This document shows, one piece after another, positions 33,562 through 42,708 of a stretch of DNA of 63,626 nucleotides. Each line of letters starts with the position of its first letter. The stretch's first letter is position 1. The notes under the pieces are model-generated. The model did no database searches and was not told where the DNA came from. It saw only the letters and a list, made by a program, of their open reading frames with translations. Source of the stretch: Actinobacteria bacterium HGW-Actinobacteria-7 (GTDB taxonomy: Bacteria > Actinomycetota > Coriobacteriia > Anaerosomatales > PHET01). The stretch spans positions 1 through 63,626 of the forward strand of contig PHET01000023.1 of assembly GCA_002841275.1 (NCBI GenBank). The letters run 5' to 3'. Position numbers and translations under genes: made by a program.

Positions 33562-34275
33562 ATGGCTGCAGACACGAGACGAATCCTTCTTGTTGAGGAT
33601 GAGAAGTCGATTCGAGAGGCCGTTTCGGCGTACCTCGAGCGAGAGGGCTACTGGGTCACTCCGGCCGAAGACGGCCAGGTCGCCATTGAGGAGTTCTCGG
33701 CCCATCGGTTCGACCTCGTCGTCCTTGACCTGATGCTTCCGAAGATCTCAGGCGAGCAGGTGTGCAAAGTCATCCGGGACGCCTCCGATGTTCCCATCAT
33801 CATGCTCACTGCGAAGGGCGAGACCGAGGACAGAGTCGTGGGTCTCGAACTCGGTGCTGATGACTACCTGGTCAAGCCGTTCTCGCCGCGCGAACTGGTC
33901 GCGCGGGTGAGGGCGCTCTTGCGTCGGGCTCATGTTGGAGTTGAGCCCCAGAGAGACAGGCTCGTCTTTGGCAGTCTGGAGATCGATGTTGCCGGCCACA
34001 AAGCATTTCTGGATGGCAACGAGCTCGACCTGACTGCTAGCGAGTTCAAGCTGCTCACCACCCTTTCTCGCTACCCGGGCCGCGTCTACTCGCGCATGGA
34101 GCTGGTCGAGAAGGTACTGGGTTACGACTATGAGGGCTACGAGCGCACGATCGACTCCCACGTGAAGAACCTGCGAGCCAAGCTCGAGGACGACCCGCGC
34201 GAGCCCACCTTCATCTATACCGTGCATGGCGTGGGCTACCGGTTCGAACCGCCGAAGACGGAAGCCGATGCCTGA
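33562..34275 (+). CDS. OmpR/PhoB-type response regulator
   Basis: The 237-residue regulator has a receiver domain with acidic pair E12/D13, phosphorylated D56 in VVLDLMLPK and K in DYLVKPFSPRELVARVRAL, then a winged helix (LTASEFKLLTTLSRYPGRVYSRMELVEKV, RTIDSHVKNLRAKLEDDP). AAGGAGG stands before ATG 33562. A histidine kinase follows. The targets are not evident, though the DUF3221 lipoprotein and MscL genes nearby are candidates. Confidence 0.92.
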   Translation: MAADTRRILLVEDEKSIREAVSAYLEREGYWVTPAEDGQVAIEEFSAHRFDLVVLDLMLPKISGEQVCKVIRDASDVPIIMLTAKGETEDRVVGLELGADDYLVKPFSPRELVARVRALLRRAHVGVEPQRDRLVFGSLEIDVAGHKAFLDGNELDLTASEFKLLTTLSRYPGRVYSRMELVEKVLGYDYEGYERTIDSHVKNLRAKLEDDPREPTFIYTVHGVGYRFEPPKTEADA

Positions 34276-34395
34276 GGCACCACTCATCCCAGCTCCATAG
34301 CATTTCCCGCCGTTGCAGCGCTTACCGTCGTAATCGTCGCGGTCCTGATCTCGGCGGTTTGGAACTATCAGTTCGATCAGTACCTGCGCGGCAAC
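34268..34395 (+). other. Apparent frameshift at the 5' end of the histidine kinase gene
   Basis: ATG 34268 overlaps the regulator's stop as a normal kinase start would, but its frame encodes MPEAPLIPAP and stops at TAG 34298-34300. The kinase frame is open just after the regulator stop at 34273-34275 and from 34279 on encodes an obvious membrane helix (FPAVAALTVVIVAVLISAVW), yet has no ATG, GTG or TTG before 34396. A single indel near 34280-34300 would join the two. Confidence 0.55.
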
Positions 34396-35634
34396 ATGCA
34401 GCGCATCGCCGACAGCGTGGCGCAGGTCGCTCAGGATGCGTACCCGCAGTACGGTGGATGGACTATCGAGACGCTGTCGGTGATTCCGCGAGTAGGACAG
34501 ATGCGCGGAGTTGCGGTTCAGATTCTCGACAAGGGTCAGACCGTCATCTACGACGACACCACCAATCTACGTAGCATCCACGGAGCCGTGCTGGGCGAGA
34601 ACTTCATCCTCAATCCCACGGATCCGGTCGTGAGCTCTCCTGTGACTGTCAACAACATCTCTGTTGGCACGGTTCGGGTCTGGGCCTACGGTGAGGGCGC
34701 ACTTCTGACCGATCGTGACGCTCAGTTCCGCAGTGGTTCCTTGACGGCGCTCATCGCGGCGGCGGTTGTAGCCATGCTGATGGCCTCGCTCGGTGGTTTC
34801 CTCTACGCCAACCGGCTGGTTCGACCTATTCAGCGCATCACGGAGACTGCGGTTGCCCTTCGCCGAGGAGACCGCGAGGCGAGGACGATGCTCGAGGGCA
34901 ATGACGAGATCGCAGTTCTCGCCCGAACGCTCGATGAGATGGCCGACGCCATCGAAGCGGATCGCGAACTCGAGCGGCGTCTCACGGCCGATGTCGCGCA
35001 CGAACTCAGAACGCCTCTGCAGGCGATTCAGGCCACGGTCGAAGCCATGCAGGACGGCGTACTTCCCGCAGACGAGGAGCGGCTCGGCGTCGTGCGTGAC
35101 GAGACCATTCGTCTGGGCAGGCTCGCTGATGGAATCCTCGAACTCACGAGACTCGAGCGAGGCTCTCTGGCGTTCGACATCCAGAGGATCGACCTGTCCC
35201 AGTCGGTGCGCACCGCAGCCGAGGCGCATCAGGCGTTGATGGACGCGAGGGAGCTCGAGTTCACTGTCGAGGCATCGCCGGGCGCTTGGGTACTGGGCGA
35301 TGCTGACCGCCTGAAGCAGGCCATCAGCAACCTGCTGAGCAACGCGGCTCGCTACACGCCCCCCGGGGGTCGTGTTGAACTGCGTGTGTCGAACTCCGCC
35401 AAACACGTCAACGTGGCGGTCTCGGACACGGGCATCGGCATCTCTGACGAGGACATGTCAAACGTCTTCAGCCGGTTCTGGAGGGCGGATGCGGCGCGCG
35501 CGACGGCCACCGGTGGCCTGGGAATCGGTCTCGCGGTGACCAAGGAGATCATCGAGCGCCACAAGGGTTCGATTATCGTGGGGCGGCGCCCTCAGGGCGG
35601 CACCACCTTCACTTTGAGATTGCCACGCGCATAA
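34396..35634 (+). CDS. Sensor histidine kinase, probably 5'-frameshifted
   Basis: From the first usable ATG this is a 412-residue kinase: a sensor segment, one membrane helix (about 118-138), a HAMP domain, HisKA with H202 in VAHELRTPLQA, and HATPase with NLLSNAARYTPPGG, SDTGIGI and GGLGIGLAV. The first membrane helix, visible in frame upstream, is left out because no start codon precedes it. The gene pairs with the regulator at 33562. It is either frameshifted, misread by one base, or uses a rare start. Confidence 0.8.
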   Translation: MQRIADSVAQVAQDAYPQYGGWTIETLSVIPRVGQMRGVAVQILDKGQTVIYDDTTNLRSIHGAVLGENFILNPTDPVVSSPVTVNNISVGTVRVWAYGEGALLTDRDAQFRSGSLTALIAAAVVAMLMASLGGFLYANRLVRPIQRITETAVALRRGDREARTMLEGNDEIAVLARTLDEMADAIEADRELERRLTADVAHELRTPLQAIQATVEAMQDGVLPADEERLGVVRDETIRLGRLADGILELTRLERGSLAFDIQRIDLSQSVRTAAEAHQALMDARELEFTVEASPGAWVLGDADRLKQAISNLLSNAARYTPPGGRVELRVSNSAKHVNVAVSDTGIGISDEDMSNVFSRFWRADAARATATGGLGIGLAVTKEIIERHKGSIIVGRRPQGGTTFTLRLPRA

Positions 35635-35667
35635 CGTAAGTGGTGGTTGAGGTGGGACTCCGGCCGG

Positions 35668-36024
35668 CTATTTCACGAGCTGCAAGGCCATGGCGGTGCC
35701 TTGGACCGGGTAGCTCTCCGCGACCGCCCCTGTGAACCATACGCGTACTGTGTCGCCTTGCGTGATATCTGTGGGTTGGGCGGTCGTACCATCCTCCGCA
35801 AACAGCCGCGTCTGTTTGTTCACGGTAACTTGCGCCTTGTCCGAGACGGATCCGGGTATTTGGTCCGGACCTTCGACCCTGATCGAGTACAGCACGTCTC
35901 CGGTCCCCGGTTGAAGGTCGGTGACGGTGCCGACGATCCCTACGGGCTCGGTGGGAACACCTCTCGAGCAGCCCGTGATAACAACCACCAGCACGGCCAT
36001 CATGATCAACGCGATTCGTCGCAC
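35668..36024 (-). CDS. DUF3221-like lipoprotein
   Basis: The 118-residue protein has a lipoprotein signal with lipobox VITGC (Cys about residue 19). The mature domain, with GIVGTVTDLQPG, QVTVNKQTRLF and ITQGDTVRVWFTGAVAESYPVQGTAMALQ, matches the DUF3221/YobA-type small beta-barrel seen on Gram-positive surfaces. It is convergent with the kinase gene. Function is unknown. Confidence 0.75.
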   Translation of the reverse strand: MRRIALIMMAVLVVVITGCSRGVPTEPVGIVGTVTDLQPGTGDVLYSIRVEGPDQIPGSVSDKAQVTVNKQTRLFAEDGTTAQPTDITQGDTVRVWFTGAVAESYPVQGTAMALQLVK

Positions 36025-36122
36025 TGGACCTCCTCGGCAGTATGCTGTCTATGATAAGACGGATGGCGCTACTGATAGGTTCGACATCAGTGTCGACAGA
36101 TCTTGTGAGAGAGGTGCCGGAC

Positions 36123-36344
36123 GTGATCCTAGGTGTGGTGATCAAGCCGGCGATGATGCTGGTCAGCGGGACACTGCTACTGCTCATCACCTTGTTCCAG
36201 TTTCTCCAGGGCAAGCGAATCATCAAGTTCAAGGGCGCCTTGCATCGCAAGATCCATGCGAGAGTCGCAGGGGTGCTCGTGGTTGTCGCCGCGCTGCACG
36301 GTCTTGCCGGTGCCGCACTGGTGCTTGGCTGGGGAATCAGCTGA
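36123..36344 (+). CDS. Small two-helix membrane protein
   Basis: The 73-residue protein has two hydrophobic helices at about 7-25 and 45-68 with a basic loop (GKRIIKFKGALHRKIHAR) between. I chose GTG 36123, since AGAGAGG lies 8 bases upstream and a possible -10 (TATGAT, 36050-36055) overlaps the region of the longer in-frame start at 36042. The longer version would have 100 residues. Family unknown. Confidence 0.5.
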   Translation: MILGVVIKPAMMLVSGTLLLLITLFQFLQGKRIIKFKGALHRKIHARVAGVLVVVAALHGLAGAALVLGWGIS

Positions 36345-36362
36345 TCCGCCATCCCCGTGCCC

Positions 36363-36408
36363 TTACCCCGCGGGGTCGCTTCCCCTACAATGGCGGCGTA
36401 GTCGCCGC
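36363..36408 (+). promoter_or_regulatory. purC promoter with palindromes
   Basis: TTACCC (36363-36368) and TACAAT (36386-36391) are spaced 17 bases. A perfect 12-base palindrome, ACCCCGCGGGGT (36365-36376), fills the spacer, and GCGGCG/CGCCGC (36393-36408) lies at the start point. These may bind a purine regulator or form a 5' hairpin. CTACAATG also stands before purL (42709-42716) and purH (58120-58127). Confidence 0.5.
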
Positions 36409-36479
36409 GCCCCCGCAGCCCTGAATCGTTCCTCGGGCGTGGTCGTCGTGACCGCCGACCATCCCCCAAGGAGAGGCCA

Positions 36480-37382
36480 GTGTCTGAAGTGGGTTTGAGC
36501 CCCGACTCCCAAGGCAAAGTGAGGGACCTCTTCGATCTGGGGGACCGTCTGCTCCTGGTCGCATCGGACCGAATCAGCGCGTTCGACTTCGTGCTGCCCG
36601 ATCCGATCCCCTTCAAGGGAGAGGTGCTCACCAAGCTCTCGCTGTTCTGGTTCGACTTGCTTGCGGATGTCGTTCCAAACCATCTCATCTCCGCGGACGT
36701 CGCCGATCTGCCCGAGCAGTTCGCGGCGCACACAGAGTGGCTGCGCGGCCGGTTCATGCTGGTGAAGAAGGCCTCGGTCTACCCGGTCGAGTGCATCGTC
36801 CGCGGGTATCTGGCGGGAAGCGGCTGGAAAGAGTACCGAGAAGAGGGCACAGTGTGCGGCATCGCGCTGCCCACAGGTCTCAGTGAGTCCAGCTGTCTCG
36901 CCGATCCGATATTCACGCCGTCCACCAAGGCTGAGATCGGCGATCATGATGAGAACATCAGCTTCGAGGAGATGGTCTCGGTGGTTGGTGTCGAGGTGGC
37001 GACGAAGCTCCGTGATACGTCGATAGCCGTCTACTCGAAGGCGCGCGAGCACGCCGCGTCACGCGGAATAATCATTGCCGACACCAAGTTCGAATTCGGG
37101 GCGGTCAATGGCGAGCTCACGCTCATCGACGAAGTACTGACCCCGGACTCCAGTCGTTTCTGGCCTGCAGCCCAGTACGCGGAAGGGCGTGGCCAGGCGA
37201 GCTTCGACAAGCAGTTCGTGCGCGACTGGCTCGAAAGCAGCGGCTGGGACAAGCAACCGCCTGCACCGGCGCTTCCTGCCGATGTGGTCGAAGCCACCAG
37301 CAAGAAATACATCCAGGCGTACGAACTCATCACGGGTCGTACGTTCGAACCGGAAGGAAGCACCCCTGATGGGTCGTCGTAG
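36480..37382 (+). CDS. purC: Phosphoribosylaminoimidazole-succinocarboxamide synthase
   Basis: The 300-residue PurC joins aspartate to CAIR using ATP, making SAICAR. Key parts are clear: GKVRDLFDLGDRLLLVASDRISAFD at the start, VECIVRGYLAGSGWKEY, and DTKFEFG with LIDEVLTPDSSRFW near the end. GTG 36480 follows AAGGAGAGG. It is the first gene of a purine block running to purH at 58164. The next gene starts inside its last codons. Confidence 0.95.
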   Translation: MSEVGLSPDSQGKVRDLFDLGDRLLLVASDRISAFDFVLPDPIPFKGEVLTKLSLFWFDLLADVVPNHLISADVADLPEQFAAHTEWLRGRFMLVKKASVYPVECIVRGYLAGSGWKEYREEGTVCGIALPTGLSESSCLADPIFTPSTKAEIGDHDENISFEEMVSVVGVEVATKLRDTSIAVYSKAREHAASRGIIIADTKFEFGAVNGELTLIDEVLTPDSSRFWPAAQYAEGRGQASFDKQFVRDWLESSGWDKQPPAPALPADVVEATSKKYIQAYELITGRTFEPEGSTPDGSS

Positions 37383-37881
37383 TCCCTCGAACGAGCGGTA
37401 CCAGAAGTTCACCTCGCCTGCGGGCAAGACCCGCAGGTCCGCCGCGGCCGCCAAGCCCAAGCGCGCGATAGCGGCACCCTCGAAGCCTTCGAAGACAGTG
37501 AAATCGGCCAAAGAGAAGGCCAAGGACAAGCGTGCCGCGGCGTTGAACATCCACCCCACGACTCCGGAGTACAAGCGCTTGCGGTTGATCTGGTGGTTGT
37601 TCCTGGGCGGCGCGATCGTGCTGTCCACCGCGTCGTGGTTCCTGTGGAAGAGCCCTGAGTTGCGCGGCTGGGGCAACTACATCCTGGTCGCCGGATACGC
37701 ATTCATCATCGGGGCGATCTACCTGGACTGGTCGAAGCTGAGGCCGCTTCGTCAGGCGTGGATCGACTCGGGTGCAGCCGAGGCCGCCACGGCCGAGAAG
37801 GAAGCTGCGAAGCTGGCGAAGTCAGCCAAGTCGGCTGACACGGATACGGTCGAGGGTTCCTCGGCAGACAAGAAGTCCTGA
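37369..37881 (+). CDS. Charged two-helix membrane protein between purC and purS
   Basis: The 170-residue protein has a long Lys/Ala/Ser-rich N-terminus (about 1-65), two membrane helices near 68-86 and 98-116, and a Lys/Ala/Glu-rich tail. ATG 37369 has GGAAGGAAG upstream and overlaps the end of purC, so it is made with the purine enzymes. Such basic heads may bind RNA, DNA or lipid head groups. I do not recognise a family. Confidence 0.65.
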   Translation: MGRRSPSNERYQKFTSPAGKTRRSAAAAKPKRAIAAPSKPSKTVKSAKEKAKDKRAAALNIHPTTPEYKRLRLIWWLFLGGAIVLSTASWFLWKSPELRGWGNYILVAGYAFIIGAIYLDWSKLRPLRQAWIDSGAAEAATAEKEAAKLAKSAKSADTDTVEGSSADKKS

Positions 37882-37907
37882 CCGCGCGCGAGAAGGGGAG
37901 CAGCCAC

Positions 37908-38144
37908 ATGGCGCGCTACGAGATCTTTGTGACCTACAAGAACGGCATCTTCGACCCTCCCGGGGCAACGGCTGAGCGCGCGCTCGCCAACCTGGGGTAC
38001 GAGGGAGTCGAGAGCGTCCAGATCGGCAAGTACATCCGGCTCGCTGGGGATGTCGATCTGGCGACGGTGACCGAGGTGTGCGAGAAGCTGCTCGCAAACC
38101 CCGTCATCGAGGACTTCCGCGTCGAGACCGTCGAGGAGGCGTAG
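37908..38144 (+). CDS. purS: Phosphoribosylformylglycinamidine synthase subunit PurS
   Basis: The 78-residue PurS is the small bridging subunit of the three-part FGAM synthase. Text such as FVTYKNGIFDPPGATAERALANLGYEGVESVQIGKYI and NPVIEDFRVE is typical. GAAGGGGAG supports ATG 37908. Its presence, with a separate PurQ and a 761-residue PurL, marks the small-PurL system of Gram-positive bacteria and archaea. Its stop abuts the purQ start. Confidence 0.95.
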   Translation: MARYEIFVTYKNGIFDPPGATAERALANLGYEGVESVQIGKYIRLAGDVDLATVTEVCEKLLANPVIEDFRVETVEEA

Positions 38145-38149
38145 TGCCG

Positions 38150-38845
38150 ATGCGCTTCGGGGTCGTACGCTTTCCCGGTTCCAACTGCGAGCAGGACATC
38201 ATCGGTGCCTGCGACTATCTGGGTCTGAAGGCTGACTACATCTGGCACGGCGATACGGACATCTCGGGCTACGACGCGATCGTATTGCCCGGTGGCTTCT
38301 CCTATGGCGACTACATCCGCACGGGTGCCGTAGCGCGCTTCAGCCCTGTCATGGCCGAAGTCGTGCGTTTCGCCGAGAAGGGCGGCCCGATTCTGGGCGT
38401 CTGCAACGGGTTCCAGATCCTCACGGAGGCCCATCTGCTTCCGGGCGCGCTGCTTCGCAACCGCGGTTTGAAGTTCATCTGCAAGACGGTCGATCTTCGA
38501 GTGGATGGCGCGTGCGACTGGCTCCAGCAGCCGCAGGACACCGTTCTGCAGATCCCGATCAATCACAACGAGGGAAACTACACCTGCGACGCCCAGACGC
38601 TCGAGCGTCTCAACGCCAACGGTCAGGTCGTTTTGCGCTACTGCGAGCCCGACGGCTCAAGCGCCGATGACGGTAGCGCGCCCAACGGATCCCTGGATGA
38701 CATCGCGGGTGTGTGCAACGAGCGCGGTAACGTGTTCGGCCTCATGCCGCATCCCGAGCGCGTCGTAGACCCCGTGGGCGGCGGCACTGACGGCCAACCG
38801 TTCTTCACCACGATCGTTCGCACGCTGGCCGAGGTGGCCGGCTAG
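38150..38845 (+). CDS. purQ: Phosphoribosylformylglycinamidine synthase subunit PurQ
   Basis: The 231-residue PurQ is the glutaminase subunit that feeds ammonia to PurL. The nucleophile is in GVCNGFQIL, and the catalytic His-Glu pair is in MPHPERVVD. GGAGG stands before two candidate starts, GTG 38144 (which shares TAGTG with the purS stop) and ATG 38150; I use ATG. About 15 extra residues, DGSSADDGSAPNGSLDD, sit before the final block. Confidence 0.95.
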   Translation: MRFGVVRFPGSNCEQDIIGACDYLGLKADYIWHGDTDISGYDAIVLPGGFSYGDYIRTGAVARFSPVMAEVVRFAEKGGPILGVCNGFQILTEAHLLPGALLRNRGLKFICKTVDLRVDGACDWLQQPQDTVLQIPINHNEGNYTCDAQTLERLNANGQVVLRYCEPDGSSADDGSAPNGSLDDIAGVCNERGNVFGLMPHPERVVDPVGGGTDGQPFFTTIVRTLAEVAG

Positions 38846-39204
38846 TGCACGACAATGTGGTGCTTGGCGGACCGGTGTGGTGGTTCGTCGCTGCACTCAT
38901 CATTCTTGCGGGTCTACTGGGCGCCTTCGCCTTCTTCGACTCGTTGTTCGTGCGACGAGCCGCCTTCGAGAGGCTGCGCGAGCCACGCTGGGCGTACTCG
39001 CTGGTCCAAGGTGTCTATCTGCTGGTTCTGCTGACCGCCCAGGTTCCTGGCGTTCCCCCTCTTGTGGGCGGGTATCTGGTGCTTGCCACGCCGTTTGCCA
39101 TCGCGATCTCGATAGCGTACCTGCTGCGCGCGGTGTTTCCTCGGTCTGTTGCCAGCGACGAGCCCGTGGCTCCGGGATGTGACGAAGCGCACAGCAAGGC
39201 CTAG
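38845..39204 (+). CDS. Small three-helix membrane protein after purQ
   Basis: The 119-residue protein has three membrane helices at about 12-34, 52-70 and 75-96 and a polar tail. Its GTG overlaps the purQ stop (TAGTG), so it is translated with the purine enzymes. I do not recognise a family. It could be a chance passenger in the operon or a small regulator. Confidence 0.6.
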   Translation: MHDNVVLGGPVWWFVAALIILAGLLGAFAFFDSLFVRRAAFERLREPRWAYSLVQGVYLLVLLTAQVPGVPPLVGGYLVLATPFAIAISIAYLLRAVFPRSVASDEPVAPGCDEAHSKA

Positions 39205-39287
39205 CCGGTGGTCAAGCTCGGCATGCGCCTTGCCGAAGGGACGGTAGGTCCTGCTCTACTCGGCCGCCTTCCATCAGAGAGCACCCA

Positions 39288-42200
39288 GTGAGAATCGTGC
39301 GTTATCCGATAGCCGCTGCACTTGCGTGCGCGATTCTTGTCGTGACGTTTCTTGCTGCACCGCTTGTCGCCTCGGCCTCGGTTCTCCCGATGGATGTGGG
39401 CGACCTGGTGGCCCGAGCGGACTCGGTTGTGGAAGTGCGCGTGAGTGGCGCGGGTGCCAGACGAGGGCACGCGTCCGAAGGCATCGAACGTGCCGCGATC
39501 CTGACCGACACACGGCTGCGCGTGACGCGCGTCCTCAAGGGGACGCGCTCGGTTGACCTCACGGTGACGCAGCCCGGGGGTGCGATCGGCGCTGAGCAGC
39601 TCGTGGTGCCTGAACTCCCGCAATTCGAACCCGGTGAGCGCTGTCTGCTCTTCCTCAACGCGCAGGGAGGCGTGATCGGCGGCTACCAGGGCAAGATGTC
39701 GATTGAGGACGGGCGCGTGCCGGCGATGGACCTCTCTCTCACACAGGCACGTGAATGGATACGCGAGCTCGCCGCGGGTACGACCCCCACCGAACGACCT
39801 TCGCGTACGCGACCAGCGGGCACCATGCGGCTGGCTGTGGCGGCGTCCGTCTCGGCTAATCAGACGGTGGTCGCGTCGAGCGTATCGGCACTGTCTGCTA
39901 CGACGCTTCTCAACGAGACGTTTGACGCGACGCCCGCGGGTTGGTCGATGTCGGGCTACGGCGGAACAGGCTTCGCGCGGACGACCTATCGGAAGCAGGC
40001 CGGAACCGGATCGTTGTACTGCGCACAGAGCACCAACGCGGCGCCTGGTCCGATACCGACCTACGTAGACACGGACTACACGCGAATGTCTCCGATCAGC
40101 CTTGTTGGCTACAACGCAGCCACGTTCTCCTGTGATGTGTACTCCTCGATGCAGGACACCCCGGACAACTGGTTCAACGTGGAGTTCGCCGAGAGTGCCA
40201 GCGGCCCGTGGTACGCCCCCAACGCGTTCGCAGGCGGCTCGACCTCTGGCTGGGTTCACATGACGGTGGATCTCAGCCGCGTGAATGACTACTGGGGTGC
40301 CGGGCTCCACGACTTCCTTGGACGGAACGTCTACGTTCGGCTCGTCTTCGTACATGGGACGGGTAGCCGGGACGAAGGCGTCTACGTTGACAACGTTCAA
40401 GTGACCGCCGACAACGTTGTTCTGCCTACCATCGCCAGCATTACTCCGCAGGGTCGCAACGCCGGCATCGGAGAGACCGTGACCATCACAGGCACGGACT
40501 TCGGAGCCACGCGGGGTACGGGTTCAGTCCGGTTCCCCGATGGCAGGTATATGGACGGCACGACGGTCGACGGGGCGGTGGTGTCGTGGTCCGACACCAG
40601 AATCGTGTGCGAAGTGCCCGAGTACGCGCAGGGTGGAGATGTCGAGGTCACCAGCGACTCCGGGGCGAGGGGGGCGTCCGCGTACACCACCGGCTTCAGC
40701 ACCGGCGGGCAGCGCTACATGACGGATTCTGCCACCTACAGGATCAATGAGAACTGTGCCGACCTCACGGGCGAGGGCGCAGTGATCCAGGCGGCGTTTC
40801 CCACATGGAATGCGTCGGGCTCGAGATTCCGCCTGGCCTATGGAGGATCGAGTGGCGCGACAAAGAACCCGCCATCGACCGACAACGGTGTCAACGAGGT
40901 GTTCTTCTCGTCCACCGGCTTCACCGATTCCGGCATCCTTGCCTGGAACTACTACTGGCTGATCGGCAATCAGATCATCGAGTCGGACATCATCTTGAAC
41001 GACTCGTATTCGTGGGCCAACGGGGCCGCCTCAGGCAAGTACGACGTTCAGACCATCGCGCTCCACGAGCTGGGGCACACCGTGGGGCTCGACGACCAGT
41101 ATCTCGACTTCAGCGAGGCCATGGGCGCCGGTGCGGCCAACTCCACCCGCCGGGCGCTCTCGCAGGCCGAGATCGACGGCTCCAAGTACCTGTATGGTGC
41201 CGAGGAAACCACGCCTCCCAGCGATCCGACAATCTCCTCGGCCACTCATATATCGCAGACCGCTTGGTACTCCAGTGCGTCCCCGAACTTCACCTTCACA
41301 GCGACAGATGCGAGTGGCATTGGCGGCTACTCGTACGCGCTCGATCAGAATGCGAGCGCGGTGCCCGATACCGTTGCGGAGGGTTCGGCGACGTCGAAGT
41401 CGTATGGCGGTCTTGCAAGCGGGCAATGGTACTTCCATGTCCGGGCGGTCGACACGTTCGGGAACTGGGGCGCCACGAGTACCTACGGCATACGTGTCGA
41501 TGCGATCGCACCGGCCACGGAGTGTGCCCAGAACGGTGTTGTGTCGCGGGCACCAGTACTCGTGAGTCTCGGCGCGTCCGATGCGCACTCGGGTGTCGCT
41601 TCGATCCTGTACGGCATCGACGCTGTCCCCGGCACCGCCTACACCGGAGCGTTTCTGGTGAGCGGGCAAGGCACGCACTCGATCAACTTCCGGTCCACAG
41701 ACGCTGCCGGAAACACCGAGTCGGTCCAGACAGCGTTTGTGACGATCGATGGCGTACCGCCCACAACGAGCGTCAGCGCGCCCAGCTCGTGGGTCCACAC
41801 CGCGACGGTGGACTTCAACACTGACGATGCCGCAGCATCCACGTTCTTCCGCGTCGACGCTGGCGGATGGACGCCGTACGCCGCGGAGTTCCCGGTGGCC
41901 GATGAGGGCACCCGAACCGTCGAGTTCTACTCGGTGGACGTGTTGGGCAATACCGAGACCACCCGGTCGGTGGACGTGTTCGTGGATCGCACGGCCCCGA
42001 CAGTTTCGAGTGACGTGGCCGCCAGCTACGACGGCCCCGCCACCATCGCGCTTTCGGCGGCCGATGCTCTCTCGCAGGTAGCGGCTGTCGAGTATCGCCT
42101 CGACGGCGGCTCGTGGGTCCAGGGCCAGAGTGTCTCGGTGACCCAGACGGGTACGCACTCGATCGAAGTCCTTGCCAGAGATAAGGCTGGCAACGTTGCG

Positions 42201-42683
42201 GTTTCGGGACCGACATCGTTCACGGTTGCGTCCGGGACGACTCGGTTCGACCAGACCGACCCCGCAATCGTGTATCAGGGGGGTTGGCGACGTCTGTTCG
42301 ATGACGGCTGCTGGACGGGAACAGCCTTCGCCGCAGACCGCACCGGCGTTGCGTACCTGGCTTTCGACGGCTTGGCGGTCTGGCTGGTCGGCTCGAAGGG
42401 ACCGGCGTCAGGTCTGGCCAAGGTGACAATCGATGCCGGCGCCCCGGCGCTCGTAGACTTCTACGCCCCAGCGCAGGTGTACCGGGCTTCGTTGTACTCG
42501 GTTGAAAGGCTTTCCCCCGGCTCACACATCATCAAGGTCGAATGGACAGGTGCCAAGAATCCCGCATCGAGCGGAACGAGCATCAGTCTTGACGCTGTGG
42601 ACGTCTCTGGGGCCCTGCAGCAGGCTGTTGCTCCGACCGCAGTCGCACGGCGCGCTCCAAAACGACGCGTTTGGCGTTGGTAA
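39288..42683 (+). CDS. Secreted matrixin-like zinc metalloprotease, multi-domain
   Basis: The 1131-residue protein has a signal peptide (about 1-29), an N-terminal beta domain, a jelly-roll-like part, an IPT/TIG domain (about 378-465) and a matrixin-type protease with the zinc motif HELGHTVGLDD at 593-603 (H593, E594, H597, D603). Then come three or four Ig-like repeats with HSINFRSTDAAGNTE-type endings (about 675-980), and a final beta domain. The end is basic (RRAPKRRVWRW). It probably acts outside the cell on proteins. It lies between purQ and purL. Confidence 0.8.
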   Translation: MRIVRYPIAAALACAILVVTFLAAPLVASASVLPMDVGDLVARADSVVEVRVSGAGARRGHASEGIERAAILTDTRLRVTRVLKGTRSVDLTVTQPGGAIGAEQLVVPELPQFEPGERCLLFLNAQGGVIGGYQGKMSIEDGRVPAMDLSLTQAREWIRELAAGTTPTERPSRTRPAGTMRLAVAASVSANQTVVASSVSALSATTLLNETFDATPAGWSMSGYGGTGFARTTYRKQAGTGSLYCAQSTNAAPGPIPTYVDTDYTRMSPISLVGYNAATFSCDVYSSMQDTPDNWFNVEFAESASGPWYAPNAFAGGSTSGWVHMTVDLSRVNDYWGAGLHDFLGRNVYVRLVFVHGTGSRDEGVYVDNVQVTADNVVLPTIASITPQGRNAGIGETVTITGTDFGATRGTGSVRFPDGRYMDGTTVDGAVVSWSDTRIVCEVPEYAQGGDVEVTSDSGARGASAYTTGFSTGGQRYMTDSATYRINENCADLTGEGAVIQAAFPTWNASGSRFRLAYGGSSGATKNPPSTDNGVNEVFFSSTGFTDSGILAWNYYWLIGNQIIESDIILNDSYSWANGAASGKYDVQTIALHELGHTVGLDDQYLDFSEAMGAGAANSTRRALSQAEIDGSKYLYGAEETTPPSDPTISSATHISQTAWYSSASPNFTFTATDASGIGGYSYALDQNASAVPDTVAEGSATSKSYGGLASGQWYFHVRAVDTFGNWGATSTYGIRVDAIAPATECAQNGVVSRAPVLVSLGASDAHSGVASILYGIDAVPGTAYTGAFLVSGQGTHSINFRSTDAAGNTESVQTAFVTIDGVPPTTSVSAPSSWVHTATVDFNTDDAAASTFFRVDAGGWTPYAAEFPVADEGTRTVEFYSVDVLGNTETTRSVDVFVDRTAPTVSSDVAASYDGPATIALSAADALSQVAAVEYRLDGGSWVQGQSVSVTQTGTHSIEVLARDKAGNVAVSGPTSFTVASGTTRFDQTDPAIVYQGGWRRLFDDGCWTGTAFAADRTGVAYLAFDGLAVWLVGSKGPASGLAKVTIDAGAPALVDFYAPAQVYRASLYSVERLSPGSHIIKVEWTGAKNPASSGTSISLDAVDVSGALQQAVAPTAVARRAPKRRVWRW

Positions 42684-42708
42684 CCGCCCCATCATCATCG
42701 CGGTTCGC

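Noticed and set aside
32479-33705. Minus-strand open frame of 408 codons
   Set aside because: It runs antisense to the lipoprotein, mscL and regulator genes, each with clear motifs and ribosome sites.
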